From Gracilariopsis chorda (taxonomy: Eukaryota > Rhodophyta > Florideophyceae > Gracilariales > Gracilariaceae): 64,000 nucleotides of DNA. Shown here one piece after another: positions 18,974 to 30,378 of the stretch. The notes under the pieces are model-generated. The model saw only the letters and a list, made by a program, of their open reading frames with translations, did not search any database and was not told the origin of the DNA. The stretch is from assembly GCA_003194525.1 (NCBI GenBank), contig NBIV01000038.1, forward strand, positions 310,001 through 374,000, given 5' to 3'. Every line of letters begins with the position of its first letter. Within the stretch, counting starts at the first letter, position 1. The translations under genes and the position numbers were made by a program.

Positions 18974-21144
18974 TTAGTTTTCCGCCTTCGGCGGTGGGTT
19001 GGTTTCCTCGACAACGAGTGCTTCATCCCGTTGACGGTGGTTCCTATCCGCCTAAGCAGGGGTTGCAACGGATGGTTGCGTGATCTCCCGAATCGGGGTG
19101 TATGAAGCTTGCCACACACGCGGGATCTCAGGTAGGGCATGGGAAAAGTCCGTTTTAGCACCGAGGTAGGAAGCCGTCGGGACGGCACGTTTCTCCTCTG
19201 GAGTCAGGGCCTCATAATTTGCCACTACCTTGGCCATATCCTTCAGTGAACAAATACACTGAGGTGAGGTATGGCCATGGGCATAGCACAGGTGGCAAAT
19301 GAGAGCCAATACCGCAACACGCGGATTATTATTCCGAGTATCGGAGAAGCGAACCGCAGGGCGGGTGTGAGTCCATCCAGGCCGTTGATAACGGGAATGA
19401 CCGTTTGAAAACGGGAGTCGTATGGGTTGGACCCGACCGTTACCACCGTATAGAACGGGATCTTCTGTTCCCGTATCACGGGTCATCTCCGTCGTTGACG
19501 GTAAATCGTGGGTATCGACACACCATCCCTCTGCACTAAATGCACGGTATCAAATCCCTGTCCAGGGTTCCCATCCACGGTGAGCGGGAGAGAGGAAGCT
19601 TCGCTTTCCAGCAACAACGCCTTGGCGGACTTAGACCGATGGTTCGGAGTTCTTGCACGGAGTGCATCCCCTTCCGCTCGAGCGTGTTGAACCAGCTCGA
19701 GATAGGTGATCCTCCGCTTGTCCTCCCGATAACGGGTAACTAAACTCCGGATTGCCGGGTCAAGACCATCGATGAACATGGTACTGCGCTCCCCAGCGGG
19801 GTACACGTTACCACATCTGTGGAAAGCCTTGTTAAGGTGCACCGAGTAATCGGTCTCGGTCTCTCTAGCACGCTGGCGTGTATCTCGCAAAGCGAGGACA
19901 TCCTGCTGAATAGCGGTGTTTGTGGCGTAGGAGCGCAGTAGATACTGCACAGCCTCCGGCCAGCAAGTAACTCCTCCCTCGGAGGCACGAGAAGATCCTC
20001 TGACAGAGTTGTATTGGTCCTCCGCCACTCCCCGTAAGAAATACGGTAAAGCCAAATAGGCTTGTCTCTCATTCATACCGAGGATATCGGCCTCCGCTAC
20101 AAAGCGGGATAGGAAATCCAGTACTAGGACTGGGTCCTCTCCAGTAAAATACTGGTTGCGGAGCGAGAGCTGCATTCGCTTAATGCATTCTCGCACCTTT
20201 CCCGTACCACGGGGCGTGCGTCCAAGTGACGAGTCTTCGAGCCGGTAGTACCGGTATGATAAAAGCTTCCGGTAATCCGGGTTTGTCGGGTTCAATTCCC
20301 GGAGACAGGGGTGTCTTCTCCCCTTCTGGCGGGTTCGGACCACACCTTCAGTGGCCGATGACCGCTTCGAGTGGGAGGAGTAGCCCTGCTTCTCGTCCTC
20401 CGAGCCGGAGTCCGAGGAGCTCGAGCACAGCGAATGGTTTCGGGATGAGTCCGACGATGTCGAAGAATCGGAGTCCGAATATTTTCGGTGGTGTTTCCGT
20501 CGATGACGGCGTTTCTTCTTCCCAGCAAGCTGGTCGTTGTGCGATGCCTCATTTACCGGATCATCCGGGGATGGTTTGTCCATGAGGACGAACTGCTCCA
20601 GCGTCTCCAGGCGGGCACCAATCCGATCAAATCGGGCTTCAACTCCTTCGATGAAGGTGGCGGGTTGTCCCAAACTCTCCAACACGGAGTTGACGTCATA
20701 CCGTAAAATACGGAGTTCCTCGGCGACCTCCTTTACGGGGGTTGCCAAGACCACCTCTTGGAGGGATTTTAGTTCCCCTACAAGGGTGTCATGGGCGTTC
20801 CACAGAGCGCGGACCTGGGATTCCATGGGAGTCCCCTGGGGGTTGTTATCGTCCGTTCTACGGGAGTTTGAAGCCGCGACAGCGGGAGCGGGCCGGGGTG
20901 CCTGGGGCACTGCACCAACAGCCGGAGTGGATGCTGCATTCCCCTGAGGGAGTGATAACGAGGGCAAAAGGAGGTTCTGGGGTTCCCGGTCGGGGGTATC
21001 ATTCCGTGATGAGGTGGCGCCAGTACGGCTGGAACTTGTCCGTATAGGGATACGGGGTACGAACCGAACTTCGGAAGTGTCCGCGTTGTCGCGGGAGCGA
21101 CTACGCGTAACCACTGGCTCCGCATCGGAGGGATTTCTCGACAT
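18974..21144 (-). pseudogene. gag: gag of element D
   Basis: The first 553 codons (21144-19483) are open. A frame change follows at 19485, the rest continues in a second frame to 19052, and after an in-frame TAG it runs on to the true end at 18976-18974 (GAA-AAC-TAA). Parts in order: a disordered Ser/Pro/Ala N-terminus, a short coiled-coil region, a Lys/Arg and Asp/Ser-rich stretch (HRRKHHRKYSDSDSS), and the capsid core (L-S-L-R-N-Q-Y-F-T-G-E-D-P ... F-L-R-G-V-A-E-D-Q-Y). It ends with a zinc knuckle CX2CX4HX4C (CHLCYAHGHTSPQC). The start ATG lies 105 bp inside the 5' LTR. Confidence 0.85.
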
Positions 21145-21228
21145 GAGAAAATACCGTTACGACGGGAAACGATCACGGAACTTCTGGTGAATGAAAACAA
21201 ACCTCGTAAGAGTGAAAACAAAAACCGC

Positions 21229-21246
21229 TTCTAGGTCGGGAGACCA
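21229..21246 (-). other. primer-binding site of element D
   Basis: Minus strand TGGTCTCCCGACCTAGAA, three bases inside the 5' LTR, identical to that of element C (30379-30396). Starting with TGG it would pair with a tRNA whose 3' end is GTCGGGAGACCA. I cannot assign the tRNA. Confidence 0.7.
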
Positions 21247-21249
21247 CTT

Positions 21250-22077
21250 TGTGGTGCAACGCCCCAAAGGAGAGAAACACCGAAAGACGTTCGGGATCTT
21301 TCCTCCGTGGAGGTGAACCCAGTTGGGTAGAGCCCCCCCAGAGGTGTCACGGCGAAGCCGGTTTGTAAGACGAGGGACACCTGTCGCGACTCGCGCAGGG
21401 AGGTGAAGGCGAAGAATCGGTATCCGCGTGAGCGGGGTGTGATCCTCAGTAGAGGTATGTTTCCACGTGAGTGGGGGTGTGTGAGCGGATGCGCACACGA
21501 GGGCCGCGGATAGCGGGAGGTGCTACCCTAAAAACGGGAAGAAGTAAGGGCGAAGAGGAGGAAGAGAGGACGAAGTGAGTCGCGAGGGCGACGAACAGAT
21601 ACGGCGATGCCGGTGAACAGGACTCTCTATACAGGGCGAAACACCAATGCAATTGGAACAATTATACTCCCAGTGATGGGTCCCTTTAGATGTGCAAGGG
21701 GGTTAGATGCCCCGTGGTTCACGGCGTTTCCCTCCAAGGAGGAGTAGAGCACGTGCGCAAGCGGTAACAACTAGAGCCAATTCCCCAGGTTGGGGTCCCT
21801 TGTTGGGGAAGGTTTACTGGTGCGACGGCAGTGCGCCGTCGCACTAAGTACTAGCTTCCCAGAAATGGGTGTGAAAATAATAAATAATATTAACTAAAAT
21901 ACTCCACATTTCGTGGCAACATCCACTACTGTGGCCAACCACCAATTGACCCAAAACCGTGTCCCACATGTCCATACCCACCATTGTGGGGCGTAGTTCA
22001 TATACACACTACACAACCGATAATATCGGGAAAACGATCAAGTACCAGGAATCCCTCCCTGAGGGCGTTGCACTTCA
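21250..22077 (-). repeat. 5' LTR of element D
   Basis: 828 bp. It shares the second half (21711-22077) without a difference with the 3' LTR, but its first half is clearly diverged, including a different perfect hairpin (CCTCC-GT-GGAGG at 21302-21313) where the other LTR has CCTC-TCAC-GAGG. Confidence 0.94.
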
Positions 22078-22082
22078 CCGAT

Positions 22083-22406
22083 GAGTACTACAACGTCTAC
22101 GACGGTGAGGATCCGATGTTCGACAACGAGCCCGACGAAGGTGCCGGTCACGCCGAGACAGAGGGAGAACCATATGGTATGGATGCTCCTGGAGTCGCCC
22201 CTGCCAGTCAGCCGTCCAATCCGTCGGTCGGTCTTCCCACTGGTGGGTCCTCTACGCCAGGTGAGGCGAACGTGGCCCCTGTGGGTCAGGCTGCCGTGAT
22301 CTCTCAGTTCCTCCGCCAAGTAGGGCTGGGAGGTAACGAGGCCAGTGGCGATTTCACCGCGATGCGGGATGCTCTGATAGCCCGACTCCAGAGAAATAAC
22401 CACTAA
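22083..22406 (+). pseudogene. antisense ORF (aORF) of element C, 3' part
   Basis: The last 107 codons and stop of the ORF begun at 9152, resuming in frame right after the duplicated CCGAT. This part is acidic (D-G-E-D-P-M-F-D-N-E-P-D-E), then Pro/Ser/Gly-rich, and ends in a short helix-like segment (VISQFLRQVGLGG) matching the C-termini of the D and G copies. Whole length across both parts is 605 codons, with one internal stop. Confidence 0.75.
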
Positions 22407-22621
22407 GGTGGGGGCGGTTCCAACCCGTAAGGGGGCGTGTTCCCTCACCAGGGGGGGGCAAACTTGTGAGGTAGTGTAGTCCTTCGACTAGTCGGTGTTC
22501 CATCGATCGTATCGAATAAAATCCAAGTTGACTTGTGTTCCTTCTTCTTTCCTTTCCTTTCTCTTCCTTTCCACACCACAACTCGATCCTTCATTTCCTT
22601 CCTTCCACCGCAGTGGCTTGC
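22407..22621. promoter_or_regulatory. convergent spacer of element C
   Basis: About 215 bp between the 3' ends of the antisense ORF and the chromodomain ORF. It contains a GTAGTGTAGT motif near 22473 (compare elements D and G) and a pyrimidine-rich run (22541-22610). No ORF. Confidence 0.4.
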
Positions 22622-24115
22622 TTATCCCACTTGGGCGTTTATCACCGATGCCGGGATTCCCGTTCGCGTTCTGCGACGATATGACACCACATTCGAACGT
22701 GGGAGGTGCTCTATCGGCTTATCCGAATCATATTCGGGCCCGAAACCGTACCAGCGTACGCGGTACTGGATGTAACCATCTGGATGGTAAGAATGTTCCA
22801 CAATGTGGTCAACAACAAACTCCTGTTTGTAGACTTCCCGGCCTCGCCGTGTATGCATTATCGCGTCCTGCACGGCAGGCTCTACCACCACTGGTGGGTG
22901 TTGGACAGTCTTCCCCGGAAAAGGCATGGCTTGGTACTGCCTTTCCATGCCCATAGAAAGGTCATTAACTGGTTTCCGAGTAGGTTCATCCGCTTCGCGG
23001 GCCTGGAGGTCCTCGGCACGGCCGTTTGCGTCGACCACTTGATGGTTCGTATCAGGACCCTTGCTGTGGGTTAAAGTATCCCGCTTCGCGGTTTCTTCAT
23101 TCCTTGAGGGGGCGTCTATTGACGATACCCTTTGAGGAGCTTCTAACGCATCTGAAAGATGAGCATCTGGGTCGCAAACCACAGGTTTGTGTGTAGATAT
23201 CCGTCTTGACGGGGGTACGTCAGACGACGAATTCGGTTGCACCACGGTGCGTCGTACAGTACGCGTCGACTCGCCTAGGGCGGTAATTGGTCCCTTTGCC
23301 TTCCGTACGGTGTCGGGGTCACGTGCCGTTTGCAACGGATGGTTGAGGGTTGTCCGCGCCGTGATGCGTTCCACCTCCTCACGTGAGGGCGGTTGCAACG
23401 GCGCTGCCGGTGTGTTGTCTCGCTTTGGCGACAAAGTATTTCCGTCTTTGACGTGCTTTCCTTTTGGAGTGACCGGTGCGACTTTGGTGACACTGTCGGG
23501 ATCTACCGAGACACTCGGAGTGAGTTCGCGACTGCGCGATGGTCCTAAACCAGAATCCAGCTTGCTGGTCGTTTTCCTTCCGTCCTGTACGGTGTGCTTG
23601 CCCGGCCTGGCCGGTGTGTTCTGCCATGCAGTAGGAGCTAACACGTCCGGTGTAGTCGGTTCAGAGGATCCCGCAAGGGCCTGCTCTGCATTATCCAGCG
23701 TAGCTGTTGTTGACGAACCGTGACCCATGGAATGCGGATCAACGCTCGACGGCACAGCCGGTTCAGTATTGCGAACGCGATTAGTTTCCTGCGACGATTT
23801 CACTTTGGCGAGAGACTTCCCACTGCGTGGTGCATTTTGACGACTAGAATCCCGGTGGGGAGTGCGATCTGGCGCAGATGCGGTAGAACGTCCTCGAGAG
23901 GGTTCAGCGGTAGCTGTAGCGCGCAAATGCGAACATGGCACGTCAGTAGACGGAACTCTCGGTCCACTATTATCCTCTTCGATGTGTCCGGAGGTCCGTG
24001 CACCACGGTTGTCATGACGCGACGAAGCGGTTTCAGTGTTAGGGTCCTCCTTCCCCCTCCTTAGATGGAGCGGCATGGAAAGTGGTAGAAGCGCCCAAAC
24101 TGCGGGGATAGACAC
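22622..24115 (-). CDS. chromodomain ORF of element C (C-terminal end of pol)
   Basis: 497 open codons overlapping the end of the pol frame by 77 bp in another frame. About 400 residues are a Ser/Thr/Pro/Arg-rich, low-complexity linker, much longer than the one in D and G. The last 80 residues form a chromodomain (Y-K-Q-E-F-V-V-D-H-I, I-Q-Y-R-V-R-W-Y-G). The usual T-W-E-P is S-D-K-P here, so an aromatic residue common in the domain is missing. D and G suggest that this ORF was once continuous with pol and that one indel near 24060 separated them. Confidence 0.7.
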   Translation of the reverse strand: MSIPAVWALLPLSMPLHLRRGKEDPNTETASSRHDNRGARTSGHIEEDNSGPRVPSTDVPCSHLRATATAEPSRGRSTASAPDRTPHRDSSRQNAPRSGKSLAKVKSSQETNRVRNTEPAVPSSVDPHSMGHGSSTTATLDNAEQALAGSSEPTTPDVLAPTAWQNTPARPGKHTVQDGRKTTSKLDSGLGPSRSRELTPSVSVDPDSVTKVAPVTPKGKHVKDGNTLSPKRDNTPAAPLQPPSREEVERITARTTLNHPLQTARDPDTVRKAKGPITALGESTRTVRRTVVQPNSSSDVPPSRRISTHKPVVCDPDAHLSDALEAPQRVSSIDAPSRNEETAKRDTLTHSKGPDTNHQVVDANGRAEDLQAREADEPTRKPVNDLSMGMERQYQAMPFPGKTVQHPPVVVEPAVQDAIMHTRRGREVYKQEFVVDHIVEHSYHPDGYIQYRVRWYGFGPEYDSDKPIEHLPRSNVVSYRRRTRTGIPASVINAQVG

Positions 24116-27100
24116 CGCGCGGTGGCGTTAGAGAAGAAAGGCCATTCGGGCCTGCGTCCGATAAGGACGGTATATCTGAGAGTCCCCTTGAAGGGTGTGG
24201 CAACACAGAAGGCCTGTTAACCACAGATGTGGGTTGTTCCACTGGGGTGTGTTGGTTCTCATCTTGGTAAGCAACCTCTACGGAGGGTGGCGGTGCCATA
24301 ACAACGCGATCGCGGGAAATCTGCTCCTGAGCGTCGTTCATTTCCACCACTAAGGTGTCGTTATCCACTGATATGACCTTGTAGGGACCGTCCGCGACGG
24401 ATGAGAGCTCATGCCGTTTCTCCTTATCGGGGTTCCAGTGCTCCTTACGCATGAAGAGGTAGTCACCCTCCTTAATTGGCGGTGCTGTACCTCGTACACG
24501 AGAGTCAAAATCACGCTTGTACGCGGCCTGTGCTCGTGCCATGGAGCTCCGGGCGACCGGGATTAACTTCGTAAGCCACGCTTTCCGTCGTTGGCGATAA
24601 TCCTTCACGGAAGGGAAGTCTGCCAGTGTAGGCTGGGGTTCCAACGCTACGGCGGGCGGATGACGCGAAAGTATCAATTCAAATGGAGTCAAACCCGTTG
24701 TACGGTGTACCTGTGTGTTATACGCAAGCGTCAAGGCGTCAGTGTACAGGTCCCATGTTTTGGGGTGATCAGCGACGTAAGAACGGAGAGAGGCCAACAG
24801 TGTTCGGTTAAACCGCTCGACTTGCCCATTACACTGGGGGTGGTAGGTCGTTGTGAACAGATTCTTGATATCGAGAATCCGACACACGTCCTCAAAGAAT
24901 CGCGATGCGAATTGCTTTCCGTTATCGGATAGAATGTTAACCGGTGGTCCGTAGACAAATACCCAATGGGTAACGAAGGCTTGCGCCACCGCGAAAGCGG
25001 ATATCTTCCGTAAAGGTACGGTGCGAACCAACTTGGAGAAACGATCCGTGGTAACGAGTAAAAACTTATGTCCACGCTTTGTGGTGAGCAGCGACCCCAA
25101 GAGGTCAATTGCGACAAACTCGAGAGGGGCCCGTGCTGGAAATAACTTCAACTTCGTTGAGTGCTTCCGGAGTTTGACCCGGTTCTTGGCACACTCCGTG
25201 CATGACCGCACAGTCGCGTAGCAGTCTACAGCCATGGCTGGCCAATAGTAACTCCGTCGCAACGTGAGGTAAAGTTTCCGTCCACCGGCGTGTCCACCAA
25301 GTTTCGCATAGTGCGACAAGTGCAACACTCTAGATTGTAGAGTATGCAATACCACTACCTGTGGGGTTGTTTGAACCGTCCTGACGAGGTATCCAACATC
25401 ATTCACCTCGAAAGGGAGTTGCGCACCGCCATTAAGTCGGGCGCGAATCTGAGTACAGAAGGGATCACCTTGTTGTTCTCTGACCATCTCCTCCGGGTGC
25501 ATTGGCACGAAATTACCCGGTGGGGGTTTCTGAGCATCGTCCGAGACGAGTAGTGCGTCCAGTTCATCATCCGATTCCGGTTCTTCATCCGAGTTATCAG
25601 GTTCACGGTCCGGGTTCTCCGGTTCTCGACCGTCGACGACGAAGCAAGGAATGTCCTCGTCCCCAGCGGGTAGAGTTTCACCATCCGTGGGTAAACGCGA
25701 CAGCGGGTCCGCCTGAGCGTTCTTTGTGCCCTTCTTGTAGATCACCTCGAAGTCGAATTCCGCAAGGCGGAGCCTCCAACGCATTAAGCGGCCTGACTGT
25801 TCAGAGACTGTCATGAGCCATCGTAATGACGAGTGATCCGTGTAATCGGTGAAGTGCACACCCATAAGATAGGGGCTGAGAGTGGAGAGTGCCCACACAA
25901 CTGCAAGACACTCTTTCTCCGAAACGGAGTAATTCCGCTCGTGAACATTCAGTGAGCGTGACCAGTACCCAATAGGGGTTCGTTCTCCCTCGGGGGTTGT
26001 CCGAAAGAGAGCGCAACCTACTTGTGAGTCACTAGCATCCGTGTCTACGGTAAACGGTAGTCCGGGTTTCGGTAACGATAAGATCGGTGCTGATGTTACA
26101 GCCTCCTTGAGGGAGTTAAATGCCTCCGTCTCGACGGATGTAAAGGGTTCCAACTTCAGTGGTTGGCCTTTCCGCAAGAGCGCGTTCAAGGGTGCTGAGA
26201 TATCCGCACAATTCGGGATAAACCGTCGATAGACGTTGACTAATCCTAGAAAGGAGCGTAGTTCCGTTTGAGTGGCGGGTTCCTTCGCTTGAAGGAGCGA
26301 CTTAACTCGAGCTTCCTCGATCATCACACGCCCAGGGCGGATTATGTGGCTCAGATACTTCACTGTATCTGTAAAGAACTCACATTTACTCAACTTGAGA
26401 GTAACTCCAGCCTCACGTAGCGTGGTCATGATATCTCTCACGTGTGTGAGGTGGTCATCCAGATTATCTGAGAATACTATGATATCGTCCAGGTAGACGA
26501 GGCTTGTACGCCATTTGAAGCGAGCCAGTAGTATGTCGATAGCACGCTGGAAAGTAGCGGGAGCATTGGTCAAACCAAAAAGCATCCGTTTGAAACGGTA
26601 GAGTCCGGAGTGACAGACAAAAGCAGTCTTGTCGCGGTCCTGTTCCCTGACGGGCACCAGCCAGTATCCCCAATTGGCGTCTAGAGCCGTGAAAACGGTA
26701 GCATTTCCGAGTGAATCGATGTACTCATCCATTCGTGGGATCGGGTACACATCCTTGATGGTTACGGCGTTCAGTCGACGGTAGTCGATGCAAAAGCGCC
26801 AAGATCCATCCGGTTTCGGAGCCAGTACCACTGGGGATGCCCACGGCGACTGAGCCGGTTCTATTACTACAGCTCGGAGCATCTTTTCCACTTGGAATTC
26901 TTCCTCTTCTCGAGCGTTAGGGCCTGCCCTGTAGGGGTGCTGAGCGATCGGCCTGGTATCAGGTAGCAATTCAATCCGGTGCTCTGTTGTAGTAATCTCC
27001 CCTAGGGAGCCATCCCACATCGTGGTGAAATTACGTAGCATCTCACGGAGACGTTCACGGTGCGATTCCGGCACATGACCGAGGTCAACTTCCTCGAGTT

Positions 27101-28162
27101 CTTTCACAGGATCAATCCGGTCGTAACTCGTTGGAACGGGCTTAGCATCCGAGAATTTCGGCATTTGGACGGCAGTGTCCTCCCCCTCCTTAGAGTGAAC
27201 GAGACCGAGGACATCGGTGGCGGTCATTCTCGTGGGAACCATCACGGTGGGGTGGGGCATTACCGAACCAATGACTTTGGTTTTCACCAGTGACTGGGGC
27301 GTAGAGCTTAGATTGGCGACCAGCACGTTGAACGGTTTATCGGGCTCAATTTGAGCTACTCCATTCGCCACGGAGAGTTGATACCTATCATATAAGGATG
27401 AAAGGGGTTGAATTACTCGTAAACCGTGTTGAGAGGAAGTGACTCGTACCCAAACTTGGGATTCCGGTGGAAGTTGGACAGACGCGGCAACGCGCAGCTT
27501 TGTAGAGTCCCGGAAAGCCAGTGGGGGTTCCTGCGGAGCAGGTAATGGAACGTGCTTCTTCGAGGCACGTCGTAGAGGACGACGTACGATCGGAACGGAG
27601 GAGCTGTCTTCCATTTCCACACGTCTTAGACGGGGCCTGATGGCATCGACGAATCTGTCACAGAAGTCGCATCTCAAGATCAAAGGGGCGGCAAGTTTCC
27701 GACAAACAATAAAGTTGAGTTTCACAAGAAAGGAGCTAAGGCGCACTACCAGGTCGATTTTCCCAACCGTTGATAACGGGTTATCATTGGCATCCGCGAC
27801 ATCCGGTATCACGCCATGGCGGATCTGAGACTGCAACGACGGTGGCAGGAGCGACTCAAAGATGAAGTTTGGGCCTGCACCTGTGTCCAAAAAAGTAAGA
27901 ACTCGCACCATAAACTGGGTGGAAAGGCCAAGGTCAGCATATACCTTGTAGTTTCTCTTGGCCATTACCAAAACTCTGTCCGGGAACCGGTTGCTTCGAA
28001 CACGTTTTCACGGTCGACGCAGAACACTAAAGTGTTCAGAGTTCACGTCTGAGACGGCCTGTTTCCTAGTAAGGATTTTGACCGGGGAGCGAGGCAGTGA
28101 CGCCTCGGGCGCCTTCAACCTCAACTCTGAGGGCGCCTCTCCCGTAGGGGAGACTCCCGAAC
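24039..28162 (-). CDS. pol: Pol polyprotein of element C
   Basis: From 27971 the frame is open for 1310 codons. Protease active site D29-T-G-A; RT with W-A-S-P-V-V-L, F-T-A-L-D-A-N-W-G-Y-W and Y-L-D-D at about residues 492-496; RNase H with D-T-D-A-S-D and T-D-H-S-S. Integrase has an HHCC region (HLSHY ... CTEC) and catalytic residues in V-A-I-D-L-L-G, S-D-N-G-K-Q-F and N-G-Q-V-E-R-F-N at about 955, 1014 and 1052. It ends in the G-P-Y-K-V-I integrase C-terminal fold. Upstream the same frame extends to the gag stop at 28165-28163 but holds one TGA (28010-28008) where element D has TGG. It would be reached by a -1 shift from gag at GAA-AAC-TGA. All catalytic residues are present. Confidence 0.9.
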
Positions 28163-30284
28163 TCAGTTTTCCTGAGCCCGTTCCGCCTGAGGCGGGGTCT
28201 CAGAGTACTGAACCACTAGCAGTGGAGCGCTAGCGGGGGTGTCTTGTCGAACAAGACGGGGGTTAGTGACCTGCTCAGCAGGGGAAAGCAACGCGTGTGG
28301 CGGGTTCGTATCCGGGATATTCCGGGGGAAGTCCGTCTTCGCTCGTAAGTACGATGCAATCGGAACGGTCTGCTTCTCCGCTGGAGTAAGGGCTTCATAG
28401 TTACTGATCACTCGGGTTACTTCTCTCAAAGTGAGGATGCAGTCCGGTGAAATGTGACCGTGTTCGTAACATATGTGGCATATGACTCCAGAGCGTGGGG
28501 GCGGCTGACCGGAACGAGCATCCGTGTGTCTCACCGCTGGGCGGGTATCCTTCCATCCGGGACAGCTCTGCCGGAGGGGAATATTTGCATAGGGAATGCG
28601 AGGTCCGTGAACACGGGGTACGTCAACATACAGCAGGGAGTTCTCCTGAGCTGTGTCGTAGGACGCATCCTTCGTGGACGGCAGTTCCCTGGTCGGAATA
28701 GACCGAGCACCGGCCTGAGCGAGGTACACGTTATCGTAGTCCCTTGAAGGGCGTCCACTCCCTGCTAGCGATAAAAATGGTGAACTGACTTCCATCATCA
28801 ACGCCTTGGCGGAACGAGACTTCGATGCAGGGATACGAGCTCGAAGTGCATCACCTTCCGCTCGCGCGTGTTGAATCAACTCCAGGTAGGTGGTGTTACG
28901 ACGATCCTCCCGATATCGGGCCACCAGCGTACGGATTGCCGGATCCAATCCATCGATGTACATGGTGCAGCGCTCTCCAGAGGAGTAAACATTGCCACAC
29001 CTGTGGAAAGCCTTATTAAGGCGTACCGAGAATTCGGTTTCCGTCTCTCCAGATTTCTGTCGGGTATCGCGTAAAGCGAGAATAGCCGCTTGAATAGCGT
29101 TGTTCGTCGCGTAGGATCGCAAGAGGTACTGAACCGCTTCTGGCCAGCACGTTACACCTCCTTCGGAGGCTCGGGAAGAACTTCTTACAGAGTTGTATTG
29201 ATCCTCGGCGAGGCCACGTAGAAAATACGATAAGGCAATGAACGCCTGTCCTTCGTTCATACCAAGTATGTCCGCTTCGGAAACGAACCTTCCGAGGAAG
29301 TCCAACACCAATATGGGATCCTCTCCAGAAAAGGACTGGTTACGAAGGGAAAGCTGCATACGCTTGATGCAGTCCTTCACCTTACCCGTACCACGGGGTG
29401 CACGATCCAATGAGGAGTCCTCAAGCCGATAATATCGGTACGATACCAACCTCTTGTAGAGGGGATTAGTACATTTGAGTTCCCTCAATCATAAGTGTTT
29501 CCTCCCCTTCCTCCGGGGGCCAATCACACCTTGGGTGGAAGAAGACCGTTTAGGATGGGACGGGCGTCGGCGACGATCATCGTCCGACGAAGAATCCGAC
29601 GACACCGAACCATCAGAATGGTGAGAATCCTGTGAAGACAGGGAGGAATCCGACGAGTCGGGATCGTGCTTGGGCTGCTTCTTACGAGTGCGGCGGGTAG
29701 AATCTTTCTTCTCGCGCTTCGCTTTTTGCGAGACAGCAGCGGCCTCACCCGGGACGTCGTCATCCATCAAGATAGTTTGCTCCAACGTCCTCAGACGGGC
29801 ACTGACACGATCAAATCGGGTTTCCACATTCTCAACATAGTTGGCAGGACCACCAAAACATTCCAGCACAGTGTTGACATCCGCCCTTAAAAGGCGAATG
29901 TCCTCAGCCAAATCCTTCATAAAAGAGGTATCAAACCTTGCACGCAGGACTTCAAACTCCTCCACGAGGGTATTGTGTGCTTCACGCACCTCATCAAGCT
30001 GCGCTTGGACACTAGGGGGGGCGTCGGTATCGGGGTCTCCCCTCCGGGGTGCAGCTAAATCGGCAGAAGCCGGGTCGACACCAGAGTTGGGAGCGTCCTT
30101 CAACGCCTTAGGCGGGGGTTTCTGGGCTCTCGACGAGTCTTGGCGCTTCGACTTGCCTTTCAAAGTGGCACGTCGAGGGTGGCCAGCGGGGACCTTCGAG
30201 ATCTCTGCCTGTTGCCTGTTTTACGTCACTGACGGAACGACTCCGCGTGACAACGGGTTCGGCGGAGGATGGTCGCCGAGACAT
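28163..30284 (-). pseudogene. gag: gag of element C
   Basis: The start ATG (30284) and the first residues (MSRRPSSAEPVVTRSRS) match element D. A frameshift lies between about 30270 and 30165. The remaining frame 30163-28163 is interrupted once by TGA at 29491-29489 where D has a Cys codon (TGT). Contents: Pro/Asp-rich N-terminus; a coiled-coil region; a basic/Ser-Asp-rich segment; a capsid core (L-S-L-R-N-Q-S-F-S-G-E-D-P); and a zinc knuckle CHICYEHGHISPDC of type CX2CX4HX4C. It ends GAA-AAC-TGA, the same context as in D. Confidence 0.85.
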
Positions 30285-30378
30285 GTGTAGACCAAAAACT
30301 CCCACGAAGTGGTAACAAACCAAAAGTTTGGACTGTGAATCTCCGAGGAGAGGTAATACAAAACCTAACCGTCTCCGA

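Larger units (their letters stand above)
10646..22077 (-). mobile_element. Ty3/gypsy chromodomain retrotransposon D (innermost of nest)
   Basis: An 11.4-kb element with LTRs at 10646-11472 and 21250-22077, TG...CA ends and a perfect 5-bp duplication. Minus-strand order: primer site, gag (21144-18974), pol (18973 to about 14213), chromodomain ORF (14256-13507), then the convergent antisense ORF (11528-13315, plus strand) and the polypurine tract. It is the same family as element G and a sister family to C. gag, pol and antisense ORF all carry stops or frameshifts, so this copy is inactive. It landed inside the antisense ORF of C. Confidence 0.94.

Noticed and set aside
20226-20585. ORFs on the strand opposite gag of element D and the similar ones opposite pol of C
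   Set aside because: They are frame shadows of gag and pol, not conserved between copies, unlike the aORF at the 3' end of each element.
22622-24115. Programmed +1 frameshift between pol and the chromodomain ORF
   Set aside because: The chromodomain ORF is in the +1 frame relative to the integrase end in C, D and G, which looked conserved. Aligning the linkers shows that the frame changes at different places in each copy, which fits separate indels.
28090-28282. CRISPR array or simple repeats
   Set aside because: The short hairpins differ from each other in sequence and spacing, and there are no repeated units with spacers.
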